Origin: Bryum argenteum
Taxonomy: Eukaryota > Streptophyta > Bryopsida > Bryales > Bryaceae
DNA: 64,000 nt
Assembly: GCA_037043015.1 (NCBI GenBank)
Contig: CM073325.1
Span: 2,730,501 to 2,794,500, forward strand
Direction: 5' to 3'
A program made the position numbers and the translations under genes. The notes under the pieces were generated by a model. The model saw only the letters and a program-made list of their open reading frames with translations, had not been told where the DNA came from and made no database searches. Position 1 is the stretch's first letter; every line of letters starts with the position of its first letter. Shown here piece after piece: positions 11,008 through 27,989 of this stretch.

Positions 11008-12618
11008 ATGATCGGGGATGATTGCATGGAGACGGATGCGGCCTGTTCGTCCGAATTAGTGCGATCATTAGCGTCTTTGTCCGTGGTGAGGAGGGAGCGT
11101 GTAAGGTCGCGATTGAGAAATGTGGAGCCCTTGGATGGTGAGCTTTGGAGTAACTTGCCGGAGCATCTTCACGACATAATTTTGGCGTTTCTACCACTGC
11201 CAAGCTTTTTCCGGCTGCGATGCGTCTGCAAACGTTGGAACGAGATCATCCATGTAAATAGCTTTCTCATGATCTGCTCAAGAGTGCCCTCGCAAGGCTC
11301 TCTGTTCATCATGTTTGGGGACTTGCTACAACAGAAGTGTGCAGCTTATGATCCGGCATCACAGAAATGGCACTTGCTGCCTCACTCGTTCTTCCTCCCC
11401 TGCCCGTATTTCGAGTCCATTGATGTGGTTGCCACTGATGGAGGTTTGCTGTGTCTCGCCGGCGTTGGCTCTCAGAACCGTTACCTTTCTGTTTCGAATC
11501 CTATGATGCGAACACTGCGTAAATTGCCTCCAATGCTGCACATGAAATCGCCTTACGTGGTCGGCATGGTCATGGACCGTGAGCAGCGGACTTATAAGAT
11601 TCTTGTAGTTCAAGATGGTGAAAGCTTGACATCCCAGGTGCTTCAATTGAGTCCTTTCTGTTGCTGCTTTTCGATGTAGAATTGCTTGTTTTCATTCAGC
11701 TTGTTGTAGTAGAGCCTTCACTTCGATTCCTTTTCTCGATCACCAGGAGTGCTCTTTCGTTTATAGTTGATTGTTCGATGAGCTTTTGTGAGTTGAGATG
11801 GCAATTGAGATGTGTCGGGAACTCTAATTCTTACATGACTTGGGCACAGGTTTACGACTCGAAATTGAACTCATGGTATATGACGAGGAGCCTTCCGAAA
11901 AGGGTTGCTCTTGTGACAGGGGCGGCCCATCTAAATGGGTATTTGTACAGCATGAGTCTTGGAGCGACAGCTGGAGTGTTGGCTTTCGATGTGCGTATGG
12001 GAACATGGCATGAATTGAAAGTGAAAATGCCTCTGAATCTGGTCTGTCCTCAGCTCATAGGGCACCGAGGCCAGCTTTTGATGGTGGGAGGGATGGAAGA
12101 ATTCAGGACGCTCAAAAGTGTGCATCTGTGGCGTCTAGATACCTCTAGAAGTGAATGGTTGGAAGTCCAGCGCATGCCAGATACACTCTTCAACACACTT
12201 TTCAAGTGAGTCCACCTTGAGCTTCCGAAGCTTTCGAGACATGCTTGAAGCTTGGGATCAATTATCCGATGCCCTAACTTATTCACATTACGTTCATTTT
12301 GATTTCATAGAAAGCTGTGTTTTTCGTAGCGAGAAGGGCTCTTTTTGCAGATATGTATTGGTTGGTCTTCAGTAAGGAGGGTGTCAGCAGGAAGTAATGT
12401 TTCTGTCGTTTTTGTGCAGGTCTCAGAATCTCCATTTTTTATGCATTTCACAGGGAGACTATGTGTGCTTCAGGGAGTCATCCTCTCGTGAGATGCTTAT
12501 GTATGATATGTATCGAAATTCGTGGTGGTGGTTGCCTGCATGTACCTTAAACTATAATATGGAAGCACGGACTGTTCTGGGCTTCTCGTTCGAGCCTCGC
12601 TTGGACGCTCTGGTTTAA
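11008..12618 (+). CDS. F-box protein with kelch-like C-terminal region
   Basis: Predicted 394-residue substrate receptor of an SCF (Skp1-Cullin1-F-box) ubiquitin ligase. Three exons: 11008-11637, 11850-12205 and 12420-12618, with donors GTGCTT and GTGAGT, acceptors GCACAG and TGTGCAG, and phases 0 and 2 that close exactly. The F-box spans residues about 46-87 (WSNLPEHLHDIILAFLPLPS, then FFRLRCVCKRWNEII). This sequence resembles the plant group with LCR (At1g27340), At5g15710 and HAWAIIAN SKIRT. The rest shows kelch-like repeats: AAYDPASQKWHLLP (about 112-125), VYDSKLNSWYMTRSLP (from residue 211), VLAFDVRMGTWHEL, VHLWRLDTSRSEWLEV and MYDMYRNSWWWLP. The putative target is unknown. The start is the first in-frame ATG of the exon; MET7 is an alternative. 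Confidence 0.93.
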
Positions 12619-13589
12619 GTTAATCAGGTGATCCTCCTTATCTTGTGAAAGACTTTGACCCAATTTTTTGAGTCTTTCCGTGCAGCTAATTGATCACTAG
12701 ATAGTTAAGCAGCCATTAAAATAATGGATGGATATTTTTGGTTTTATCCTCCTCTGATAACCTCCATCTTCGACTTTATTTTGTTACTCTGAATAATCCC
12801 AATGGAGCTTTGGAACTGTTGAACAGATAGAAAGTTCTGGGCCTCAGCATGTAGGGAATGGATGTTATTTTTCACATAGTTGAAAAGTGTCACTTAGTGA
12901 AGGCTGATAGTCGTATTGTTCTGACCAAAGCGGTTCCATTTGAATTAGGCTACATTAGCCGGATGTAAATTACTCAGATGAGCAGCTACCTTCATCTGAA
13001 AATTCTCAGGTGAAATTGTTTGTGAATGTTGTAATCTATTGTAATTAGCAATTCTTACTGTCAATAAATAACCACCTGGAAAGCGAAATCCACGAACTTG
13101 TATTCATGTCTGCCTTGGTTGTCAATTTGGCGCTTATTACTTTGAAGCTTTGGTAGGTCCTCTTTTGGCATCGTGCATATGATATATTACCATGTGTAAA
13201 TTATTACCATGTTTCAGTTGGGTTGCGTCCTAAATCAAGTTTAGTTTGTGTGGTGAAAATTTCAGACGGATACAATCAAGAATTAATAAATGACATGTAT
13301 TTTAGTGGAGAAAGCTTATGTTTTTGACTTTTCAAACATGGGGCATGTTTTGCCATTGAGAGGCAATTATGGGAAATCAATAAGATGTTCTTATTGAACT
13401 TTTTTATATAATCATGATCTTGAGGTGAAGGGTAACAAATTTCTAGTTGGAAGATTTTTGATCCAAATACTTTTGGTACTAAACTTGCAATGATATTTCT
13501 ATCTCAAAAGAAACAGAATAAATGGATTATAATTGAGGGGCTATACTGTATCTCCTTCATTCATTGTTGGATTTTGACTTTGTTTGTTG
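12619..13589. other. 3' flank of the F-box gene and intergenic DNA
   Basis: AATAAA occurs at 13063, about 445 bp after the stop, and could serve as the polyadenylation signal. A fragment related to the dispersed repeat at 14868 onward is visible at about 13210-13330 (AAATCAAGTTTAGTT, TACAATCAAGAATTAATAAATG). No gene is seen. Confidence 0.5.
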
Positions 13590-14095
13590 GGATGGATTCC
13601 AATTTGAGTCTAGTTCATGAGGTAGAAACCTTGACAAAATCAAAGATGCACAAATGATAATGCATAGATTTGAGTGCAAAGGGTTGGGTTTTGGACTATT
13701 TATTTTTTTGTTAAATATTTGGCACTTTTCACCATTGCAAGGCCATTATTTGTGCAAAGAGATTTTACTCATGGTTTTTTTTTTGTTCAAGGGTGTTATC
13801 GAGATGAAGGAAAACATCATTGTAGTTGATGAATTTTTATTGCAATGAGTATATTGATAGCATTTTCACTTCAAAGTGAAAATGTTGAGATTTTGTGATG
13901 TTTTCAGAGTACTAATATGTTATGATCTTGCAATCCATGAGGCCTCATGACTCAAATATTTGACCCACATAATGTACAATATTACGAAATCGTAGAGTTC
14001 AGATTTGAATAAAGTACCTTCGTTTCAATTTATGAAACTTATTTTGAGAATGTGTTTTTTCCTCTACTAGTGAGTCAAACCATTTAGGTTTGCAA
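13590..14095 (+). repeat. Dispersed repeat, copy 2
   Basis: Colinear with 14870-15368, the interior of the TTAA element inside the Tc1 relic. Shared in order: GAGTCTAGTTCATG, TTTTCACCATTGCA, GCATTTTCACTT-AAAGTGAAAATG, CCTCATGACTCAAA, and TGAGTCAAACCATTTAGG at the end. The intact copy continues into GGGTTAA; this one runs into unrelated sequence, so its right terminus is lost. Confidence 0.75.
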
Positions 14096-14399
14096 CGTCC
14101 AATATATTCCACATAATGTTTCACCAAACAATCTGAAGCATTATCTTGGTATATGCTCTAACAATCGTTCAGTGAACCTTGGAATATACACTTTTGCGAA
14201 ATAAAGTGAAGCAACGTCTTGGTATATGCTCCGACAACAATAGGTTCTTGAATCAATGAATGCTGCAAATTTGACGTGTAAAAGTGGTCATGTCTAGGTC
14301 TGATTTTTTGGGGGAGCATATTGTTGGCCTTCACATTTATAATGTCTCCCCATACACTGCACATCATGTATGCAAATCGAGCAAATGGTTTCATTGAGA

Positions 14400-16010
14400 T
14401 CTCTCCTTGTTAGTAGAAAGCAAGTAGAAGAAGCTACTTTAGAGAAGTTGAGGAGGGGTGAGAGAACTAGAAATGTTGCTAGAGAGTTACAGGTCCCAAA
14501 GTTGGATTGCAAAATTTTGTAAGCAACATTTGAGAGAATTGAGTGATATCAATCAAAGTTTTGGTGGTAGGCCAAAATGTAAAGTGCAGTTGATCGTAGA
14601 GCTTGTGTCAAAGCAATCACGGTGGGTGGCTTAGAAAATGCACACAAAGTTGAAACTTACTTGAGGGAAGAGCTTCATGTTGGTATGAGCAATAAAATTG
14701 TAAGGAGAGTGTTACGAAAAGCACGTTTGAAATGTAAAGTGAAGCTCACACTTCTTCAAGTTAACCCTTAAGCGGGCCGAATGTCGAAAAACGACATTTT
14801 GGATGACAGAAACTTTGGAGAGCCATAACTTCTTCATCCGGACTCCGTTTTGGACGAAATCACTTGGGTTGGGTCCCAAATCAAGTCTAGTTCATGTTCT
14901 AAGAATCTCAGACCCATACAATGAAGTATGAATTAATGGCATGCATTTCAGTGACAGCAGCCTAGTTTTAGACATTTTTTCCTTTCTAAAATTTAAGGCA
15001 GTTTTCACCATTGCAGGGCCATAATTTGCACAAAGAAATTTTTCTCATGGTTTTTTTTTGTTCAAGGATGCTACTGAGATGAAGGTGAACAACATTCTAA
15101 TTGGTGACTTTTTCATTGCAATAAGTCTAATGGTAGCATTTTCACTTTAAAGTGAAAATGATGAAATTATCTGATCATTTTTGAGTATTAATACATTATG
15201 ATCTCGCAATCTATGAAGCCTCATGACTCAAAATTTGACCCACATGATGTTCAATATGTGTACGACAAGATTGTACGGTTGAGATTTGGATAACACACTT
15301 TTACCTCCACCTATGACAATGTTTTTGAGGATGTGTTCATTTTACTACAAATGAGTCAAACCATTTAGGGGTTAAGTGACTATTAGAATATGCTAAACGT
15401 CATTGCCATTGGAATGAAGATGATTGGGATCGTGTATTATTCTCTGATGAAACAAAATTCGACGGATTTTGCTCTGATGGTCGCAGTTGGTGTTGGTTTC
15501 GTTATGAAGAGAGTAGAAGTGCATGAATGGTACAACAAATTGTCAAGTTTAGAGGTGGGGGGGGTGATAATGTGGGGTTGCATGACTTCATGTGACCTTG
15601 GTATGATGTGTAGGATTGAGGGAAGAATGGATCAATACATGTATAGAGAAATTTTAGAGCGAGAGTTGATTCATACCCTTCATGCATACAATTTGGATTT
15701 TGCCAATTTGATTTTTCAACATGATAATGACCTGAAACATTCATCCAAGAGTGTGCGCCCTTACCTGAATTTGCAAGAATTTGTTGTTTTGAAGTGGCTG
15801 GCGTAATCTCCAAACTTGAATCCAATGGAATACTTGGAGGCAACTCCAAAACGCCGACTAAACCAATATAAGAGACCCCCAAAAGGAATGTTAGAATTGT
15901 GGGAGCGTGTGGAGGATTGTTGGGCTTCAATTATTCCCAATGAATGTCAGAGCTTGTATAGGAGCATGCCTAAGCGCATTGCAGCCGTTATAGCTCCTAA
16001 GCGTAGGTAA
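14400..16010 (+). pseudogene. Tc1-like (DD34E) transposase relic, split by an insertion
   Basis: Remnant of a cut-and-paste transposase. 14400-14760 holds the DNA-binding half: a helix-turn-helix segment (RRGERTRNVARELQVPK) and a GRPK motif typical of the Tc1 linker. 15376-16010 holds the catalytic half: DRVLFSDETKF with the first Asp, IMWGC, FQHDNDLKHSS with the second Asp, SPNLNPMEYL with the Glu, and the C-terminal SMPKRIAAVI. Exactly 34 residues separate the second Asp from the Glu, giving DD34E as in animal and fungal Tc1, not the DD39D usual for plant mariners. Damage: stops near 14520 and 14634, a TGA near 15523, a frameshift in the G run near 15553-15560, and TAA at 15804 where relatives have Gln. 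The two halves are separated by the TTAA element 14761-15375. Terminal repeats were not found. Confidence 0.92.
14761..15375 (+). mobile_element. TTAA-flanked MITE (piggyBac-like) inserted in the Tc1 relic
   Basis: TTAA at 14761-14764 and 15372-15375 bracket a 607-bp insert that begins CCCTTAAGCGG and ends CCATTTAGGGG, an imperfect inverted repeat with the same CCCYTAA start as the other TTAA elements. Deleting the insert and one TTAA joins the two halves of the Tc1 transposase, so the boundaries are set independently by the host reading frame. The interior is the intact reference for the dispersed repeats at 2600-3085 and 13590-14095. No coding capacity. Confidence 0.88.
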
Positions 16011-16030
16011 ACAAATGTTCAGCTTCATTT

Positions 16031-16179
16031 CAGCTTGTGTGAGCAAAACCGAGTTGTAAACTGAATTTTACTCAATTTTTGTTTGTACCTGCATACTTGT
16101 GTGCAGCTTGTGTGAGCAAAACCGAGTTGTAAACTGAATTTTACTCAATTTTTGTTTGTACCTGCATACTTGTGTGCAG
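16031..16179 (+). repeat. 73-bp perfect tandem duplication
   Basis: 16031-16103 is repeated without a mismatch at 16104-16176, starting CAGCTTGTGTGAGC. It lies just after the Tc1 relic's last codon at 16010. Perfect identity indicates a recent duplication. Confidence 0.95.
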
Positions 16180-16589
16180 TAGGCCTCAATTCCATAGAAG
16201 TATGACGAATTGCATGGTAATCCATCCAATTTTCTTACATTTTCCATTCAATTTCAGTATGATGTGCCTGTACACCGTAAGTAGCAATCCTTGAATGTGA
16301 AACATGGAACCATGAACAAAAAGAATATGATATATTTTATAAACTAAAATGGCGAACTCCGAGCAGCGGAGCACTCAACATGGTACACAATCTCACAAAT
16401 GAGGAGACTCCACCGACGTCAGTCTATGAGGGAGGCGATCTATTTTTCTCCCCCTTTTCCTTCTGTACAGTTCAATCTCAAATACCCTGCTGCTTAGTCA
16501 ACTGTCACAACCTACAGACTAGTTTTCTCAGACTCAATTCCATCAAACATAATGTACAGTACAATGGTATCGGCGCTCCAGGGCATAAA

Positions 16590-21776
<5,187 letters not shown>

Positions 21777-22456
21777 GCTGTGGAACTCATAGATCACCCA
21801 CCATCACTAGCCCCCCAAAACAGCCACCCTCATCAAATCCTCACCACAATACACTCACGTCTCGCAATCCGTCATCATCTCCACCCCAACACCCTCGCAG
21901 ATTATTCCCTACTGAAACTCCCTCCTAGCAATAAGTGCGTTGCCCTGACAAAGGAACCATTTGTGAAGGCGGTGATGAAGCTTATATACCTGACGGAACA
22001 TAACCATGGAACACGTACTGAGCCTGCAACTGTGATCGGAGGAGAACAATGAATGAGGAGACCGACTGTGAGGGGGTAGAGGCTGTGAGGATTGCATGGC
22101 TGGGAGAGGCGACGAGACCGGATGTGGATGAAGTTCCAAATCCGTCAACGTTCGTCCATATCCGTCCATCTCCGTCCATCCGAATCTACGACGTAAGAAG
22201 ATACAAGAGGCGGCCAGTTCTTGTGCGTTACGTTGATCATACGGTAGCGAGCAGTGACCGCTGTGATTGGATTCTGCCATGGACGATCCACCCCTTGATG
22301 GACGGAGACTGCACCCATAAACACCTTTTTCATTCTCATTAAATAATGTTAGATAAGGATCCACCTTTGCATTTTTAGTCGGTCACATTACTGCCCCAAA
22401 ATATTTTATGTTTTTTTAGGGGAATTTTCAGACTGGGGAACACACTTGTAATATTA
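21777..22456 (-). promoter_or_regulatory. Upstream region of the PMI1-like gene
   Basis: About 680 bp between the chosen start codon and the Stowaway MITE. It should hold the 5' leader and core promoter, but no TATA box or leader intron can be assigned with confidence. Reading frames here on both strands lack recognisable domains. Confidence 0.4.
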
Positions 22457-22562
22457 TACTCCCTCTGTCCCATTTATATTGTCGAGTAGGTTCTCCCAAA
22501 TCTACCTCGCAATGTAGATTTGAGTGAATCTATTGGACAATATAAATGGGACGGAGGGAGTA
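22457..22562. mobile_element. Stowaway-type MITE, copy 2
   Basis: A 106-bp inverted repeat, the same length as the copy at 1500-1605, with ends CTCCCTCTGTCCCA and TGGGACGGAGGGAG and TA duplications at 22457-22458 and 22561-22562. The central arms share TAGGTTCTC-CAAATCTACC with copy 1. It sits about 0.7 kb upstream of the PMI1-like start codon. Non-coding. Confidence 0.94.
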
Positions 22563-23992
22563 TCAAATAGGGGATCGATTGTAAACACGGGGAAGGGAAA
22601 ACATCATCTCAACATCACATCAGAAAGCAGGTACGAGAAGTTTCAAATAAATTTGAGCTTGTTGAGATGCCGATTCTCTTCTTCATGAAGTCTTTGATCC
22701 TATCACTTGGAGGTGCTTTTGTGCGACTAGTTCCCTATTTTTTGAATATTTTGTGATTATTTCCCTATTTGGAAACATTTTGCGAAATAGTTCCCCTATT
22801 TTTGAACAATCAATAAGTCTCTTTTGCATGACTGAAAGGATGTCTCATTAATGCCATGTAGAAACTTTGAATACGACATTCTCACAATTGGTACACATTT
22901 TAAAATAAAAGAACTATAATTTTGAATAAGGATAGGTAACAAAATCTACTGCTAAAGTCTCATGAAGAAAAATTACATATGTAATAAATAAATATTTTTA
23001 CCCCGTTCATGTATAAAAATCCGCAATCAAGCTTCGAAAAACACAAGGATATTTAAGGGATTGAACTTCTTAGCAACACACTACACAAGAGTTGTTGATT
23101 AGTGTTATGTGAAAATTAGTCTTATCCAAATATTATTGTTAATTACTGAATATCAAACATTACTGTCCCTTCTTCTCAACGGGCATGAGATTAGCTTTCA
23201 ACTTAAGATGCCATTGCTCTAACTTTTTCCTTTCCTTGGAGCTACCAACCCTGCAAAATCTCCCTCTTTCCACAGTTTCACATTTAGGGCTCATTTTCAG
23301 AGATAATCAGTGTTAACACACTAAATACCATTGTTGTTAGGCCTTGTGGGCATATCATCAAGGGTAGGTCGAACGGACACTTTATTCACGCCAACCCCTA
23401 CGGGTCTGGTGTTCTTCTTCTTTTAACACACTAAGTCAAAGTGCGAAATCTACTGTTTGGGTTTATGATTAATGTTTACAACACTAACTAACAATCCTTC
23501 CATAGTGAAAAAGTATACCGTCTCCACCAAGTGCACCACCCCCTAAAATATCTTATTCCACCACATCCCTAAGGAATAAGTCACTTTCGCTCACACCTTT
23601 CCGCCCTTCAAATACACACTTCGCAACATCACGAATCTCAAAACAAAGATTGCTATCTCAGCGAGGCAGTGATTTTACTACCTTGATTCAACTGTTTGGT
23701 ACATTGTTTTTATTGAAAAGAAAGATTGCTGTCACAGTAAGCATGTACAGATACGATTGAGAGTACGTGCTCTAGTTGATTGATTTTTAATATACAATCT
23801 CCCTCCTAACTTGTGATTAGAATCATAAACAGTTTGCTTGTGGAATGTTCACATGTACTGTACACATTCAACATCAATGTCGATCGCTGATGCCTCCAAC
23901 GATGCGGAGGGAGGGGTTGAATCAATGATATGGTGGGGACTGACAGGATCGGACGAAGGAGCGAGGACAGTTATGTTGCAAGCTAGTGTAAG
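22563..23992. other. Intergenic DNA between the Stowaway MITE and the CACTA element
   Basis: AT-rich, no gene recognised, apart from the SINE-like fragment at 23325-23425. Confidence 0.5.
23325..23425 (+). mobile_element. SINE-like 3' fragment
   Basis: Shares with the 3' half of the SINE at 39372-39905 the order GGCATA-ATC, AAGGGTAGGTCGAA, ACACTTTATTCACGCC, then a GGT-TGG-GTT segment and a TTCTTCTTCTTTT tail. The tRNA-like 5' part is missing. Confidence 0.55.
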
Positions 23993-25171
23993 AAACACTA
24001 CTAGAGAAATCCACTTATAATCAACTGCTGGGAAAGAGAAGTTACTTGACCACGTCTGTTGAATCGGACAAGTTGATTCGGACGAAGTCAAGAAACTTGA
24101 TTAATTGCGTGCTTGATTGATTGCGGTGTCGAGAGAAGGAAGGACACGTCGGTCATCGAGGTGGATAGAATGTTGAGTGGATGACCACGCCACACGGATG
24201 GCGTGGTCTCTTGCGTGGCGAGGTTTGATGTGGCAACTTCCATGGTAGCGGATGTGGCATGCGTGACGTGGAATTATTGAGGTGTTCTCTCCGCATTCAT
24301 GTCGATCAATAATATCGTCGGCAACTTAACGCAAGATGCAATTCATCAAAATCGAATATTCATTGGACAAGATTGCGCCCGACGGTACCGACTACCGAGT
24401 GAGCAAATTGCAAAGAAAATATCAAAAGTTTATTCCGAAATGAGCTCCTAATACGTAAAAGTATTCATTTACGGTGAATGAGACAAAATGTCACCACAAA
24501 CCGAGATACTAGCACAGTACATTATGATGAAATGCTAGCAGGGTGAATGCTAGCAATAGATCCTGTGAAAAGTGCGGATATCTCAGAACCTTCGGGAACT
24601 TCAGATCGTGCACACGATGACACGACGACGTTGCTCGTAATTACATGCAAGTCATCTGCAAAACCAGGAGGACATAAGAAGCTGCCATGCCAAATCACAA
24701 CTTAAAAATCATCGTCTAGTACCAAAGCCCAAAGGTTTAACGACAAAAAAGAAATCACTGTGTTCAAAAGAAGTCACCCACGTGTGGGCGAACTGCACGG
24801 TTCGTTGTCCGTGAACGTCAACTACTGCCTTCTACAAAAGTCACATGCAATGACATCCCTATGAGGGGACCAAGAGTTACCTGCATTTTATTTCTAATAA
24901 GGGTTCAAGAATTAGAGTGTATTCAAGTGTACAATGCTTTATATTCCGAATACGGACGTTGCAGATTCGTATCAACATTTCCTAAATAACGCATGGCGCA
25001 TGAGAATTTCTAGTAGGAATTAGTTCTTTTTGAGCTTACCACTGACTAAGAAATTGAGAAGCATTTATACCATAGCTACCTAGATATAATAAAAGCTGAA
25101 GTTATGAACAATTTCAACGTGTAATAAGAAGGTAATATAGTCGGGATCAATCTTGTAGGAGAGATAATACC

Positions 25172-27989
25172 TTAGTCCAAGCGTACTTTTGGTTTGGACG
25201 GCCTACTGCTCTTCCTGACTGGTTCCTGTGCTCTTGAAGCTTTCGTCTTGGGGCGTCTATGATGAGTGTTCTGAGGAGCTGTGTTTGTGGGGAGATTTTG
25301 CGACATTACGTGACATTGCGACACGGTGGGACCGTGGATCAGGTATTTGGAGAAAGCTACACTGTTCACTGAAGCGGGGGTGCAAAAAATGATCAAGAGC
25401 AAAGAGGACAATGATGAGCAAATTTACCTCATCCGCAGTCGGTTGATCGTTGCGGTAACTGGACGGTTCACTGGGGGGTTGGGTACACTGAGACATATGA
25501 GCAACCTCGGCTGACTCTGTAGACGTAACCTGCCGCCTCTTCATCCACTCCAACTGTAGCATTAGTGTATCAATCAGTGAGCGGACATCGTCTGTATTGC
25601 ACATTGCGGATGTCCGTAGCTCCTGAATCTGTTTTTTAATCATTGTCTCCAGGGGTGTAGGTGGCGTAGATTCTCTGTCCGCAGGTTCAGTATTTTCCGG
25701 GGTCGGATCGGGTAACTTTGAGATTGCGTTTGCATCGAGGTCGTGCACTGGGGATTCAATGGTGACACAATTGTCTTTCCGCAGGGGCTGGGCCGAACTT
25801 GCACAAACCGATGGAAGAAGTGGGTCTTTGTCACCACAGCTGACATTCTCATTTGCCGACGTGTGCTTCGAGGACATACTCACGGATGGTCTCTTGTTTC
25901 GGCCCGAGTACCCTTTGTCACGGTGCATCTCATGTATAACTTCTTCGGGGTCGGGTGATCTCCCAAGCTGAATGCGTAGTCTTTCCGTGATGCCAACCTC
26001 TCCAAGGGGTCCAGTCCGGCCCTTGGTACGTCTGCAGGAGTTGGCGAATTTCATCTGCTCAGATTTTTGACGGAATTTCTCCGACCCCTCTAATTTAACC
26101 ATTTCGTCCAGATAGTCTCATTGATCCATGGCGGGCGCTCCTGCTGTAGTTGGATCATACGTATGAGCTCATGTCTGTATGAGGACAGGGCGTTTCCAAT
26201 GCGCTGACGTAGCCACGCCGGATTTAAAGGTTCTGAATAGTCGAAATCCTCACTCAAGCGCGTCATGAGGATGTCCATCAAGTGAAAGGGTTGTTGTCTC
26301 ACATCAATGTAAGATGGGTCTAAACCACGTACCAATTTCGCAAGGCTGTCATTCCACACTGTAATTCCAAGTCCATACGGTTTACCTTCTGAACTTACAT
26401 TAATGTAGTGAGGCTTCTTGCCCTGGTTTCCTCTTGCCTCTGCCGCCTCCTCCCGCTTCGCTTCCCTTTCTCGTCTCTCTTGACGCTTTGTACTCTCCGG
26501 TTTGATAGTGAAGCTGGACAGAAGTCGGCGATGGCATGTACCCACGATTAATTCCTTTCTGTGGGCGCTAGAAGATCCACCTTCCTTGTTGACGTCATAT
26601 GCCGGCAGACTTCTTGCACAGTTTGAGGATCTCAGTGGGTCATGGCGTCTAATGGAAGGTGAACCAGATGAGATAGAATCTTGAGGAGTCCTCGATCGCC
26701 TCCTCCTATGGCTATCACGCCTGTCTGGTGAACGTCTATGATGTTTGGCACCATCCTTGTGGCTGTGACGACGGGTATCGTCTCTGCTACGTGAAGGAGC
26801 AAACTGACGAGGCTCACGTCTGGAAATCGGTGAATTACCACGTCCTCGATGGTGGGTGGCCCTCCTCTCTGAGGAACTTGATGAGGGTGAGTAACTCCGG
26901 TCCCGTTTTTGGGAGTAGCGGTGCCTACGAGCCTGGAGATGTGCATGCAGACAGAAAGGGTATTACGGTATTGGCATGCAGAAAAAACAGCTCACTTTAT
27001 GACATGGAAATTAATAAGAAAGTATAGAGGATATGAAGAAGTAAAAAAAATGAACGTTGAGTTTGGAAAAATTTAAAAGAAGTTGAGTAGCACAAATCGA
27101 TTCATATTGTGTGTACCTTGTCTTCGCTAGAAGAACTTCTTGAATGGCGATGGAAATTCCTATGATGTTTGGCATTCCGACTTCTTTTCGCTGGACTCTC
27201 TTCGCTGGAGCCTACATCAAACTCCCTAGCGGATTCTATGCGTCCGTTGTCCCTTCTGCCTCGGTTCCTCTCCACTCCTGGGGAGGTGTTCAGGCGGGTA
27301 GGAGATGGGTTTAAAAGAGTTTTGTGATCCACAGCCCACGAAGGAGGTGAGTGGTTTGGGCTTCTTGACAACGGATGGGGGTTTGGAGAAACTTGTGCAG
27401 CACGTGCATAACCTACACGAACGTACAGGGACTTGTCGGTTAGTTCGGGTACAAAAATTCTGAGGATTTGTGCTGCACAGAGTTACAGTGGCACAAAACA
27501 CGTGCGGAGTTATAGTGACATAGAACACGTGCAGTTAGCACTGTGTTTGTTCCGGCAACATTGGGATGAATGAGAAGCTTTGTGAAATTTGAGGTTCAAA
27601 GGCATGGAGAGGAACAGTCTGCACGTACCTTGAGCGTTGGCCTCAGTTGCTGTACCTGTTGTATTCTGCTGAGTCGACTGCCTTGGAGCTGCGAGCATGC
27701 CTTGTGTGGAAGCAGTTGAGAGACCTTGGTTCTTCTCTTTTGCTGCGAGAAACTCCGAGTACACTTCTGTGGCCGCATCCGGCGCAGGGGGAAGTTTCTT
27801 CTGGGGTTTTGTAGTACTCTTCGCCGCAACTTTTGTCGAGCCAAACTTTGCCCCGGCCATAATAGCCTCCTCCCCCTCCTCTGAACGCGACGCCACGGGG
27901 TTGAGCTCGTCCCCTTTGCCTGTTTTTGAGCTCCTTTGTGTTGCCGCCCACGATTGCGGCGCTCTCTTGGGTTTTAAGCCCGGAGCCAT
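25172..27989 (-). pseudogene. CACTA accessory protein: SR-rich region plus En/Spm-type (Transposase_24-like) domain, frameshifted
   Basis: Exons 27989-27629, 27412-27117 and 26932 onward join in frame (donors GTACGT and GTACAC, acceptors GTGTAG and CTCCAG). Residues 1-120 are Lys/Ala-rich (APGLKPKRAPQSWAATQ, KSTTKPQKKLPPAPD). Exon 2 and early exon 3 are SR-rich (KRSRNAKHHRNFHRHSRSSS, RSRDDTRRHSHKDG, RRSPDRRDSHRRRRSRTP). Then comes a charged coiled-coil-like stretch (KRQERREREAKREEAAEARG). The part after the SR region (YGLGITVWNDSLAKLVRG, then KLEGSEKFRQKSEQMKFANS, RTKGRTGPLGEVG, LGRSPDPEEVIHEMHRDKG) resembles the plant En/Spm Transposase_24 family. The frame breaks at about 26100, where a TAG ends one frame and the conserved block continues in another. 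A final exon near 25200 may end in a basic tail (KSSRPSKPKVRLD). Likely role: element-encoded DNA-binding partner of the transposase, nuclear. Confidence 0.72.

Noticed and set aside
26050-26102. A short intron or programmed frameshift joining the two frames of the CACTA accessory gene
   Set aside because: The only GT-AG pair would be about 50 bp and would remove conserved residues, and no slippery heptamer is visible. An indel is the better reading.
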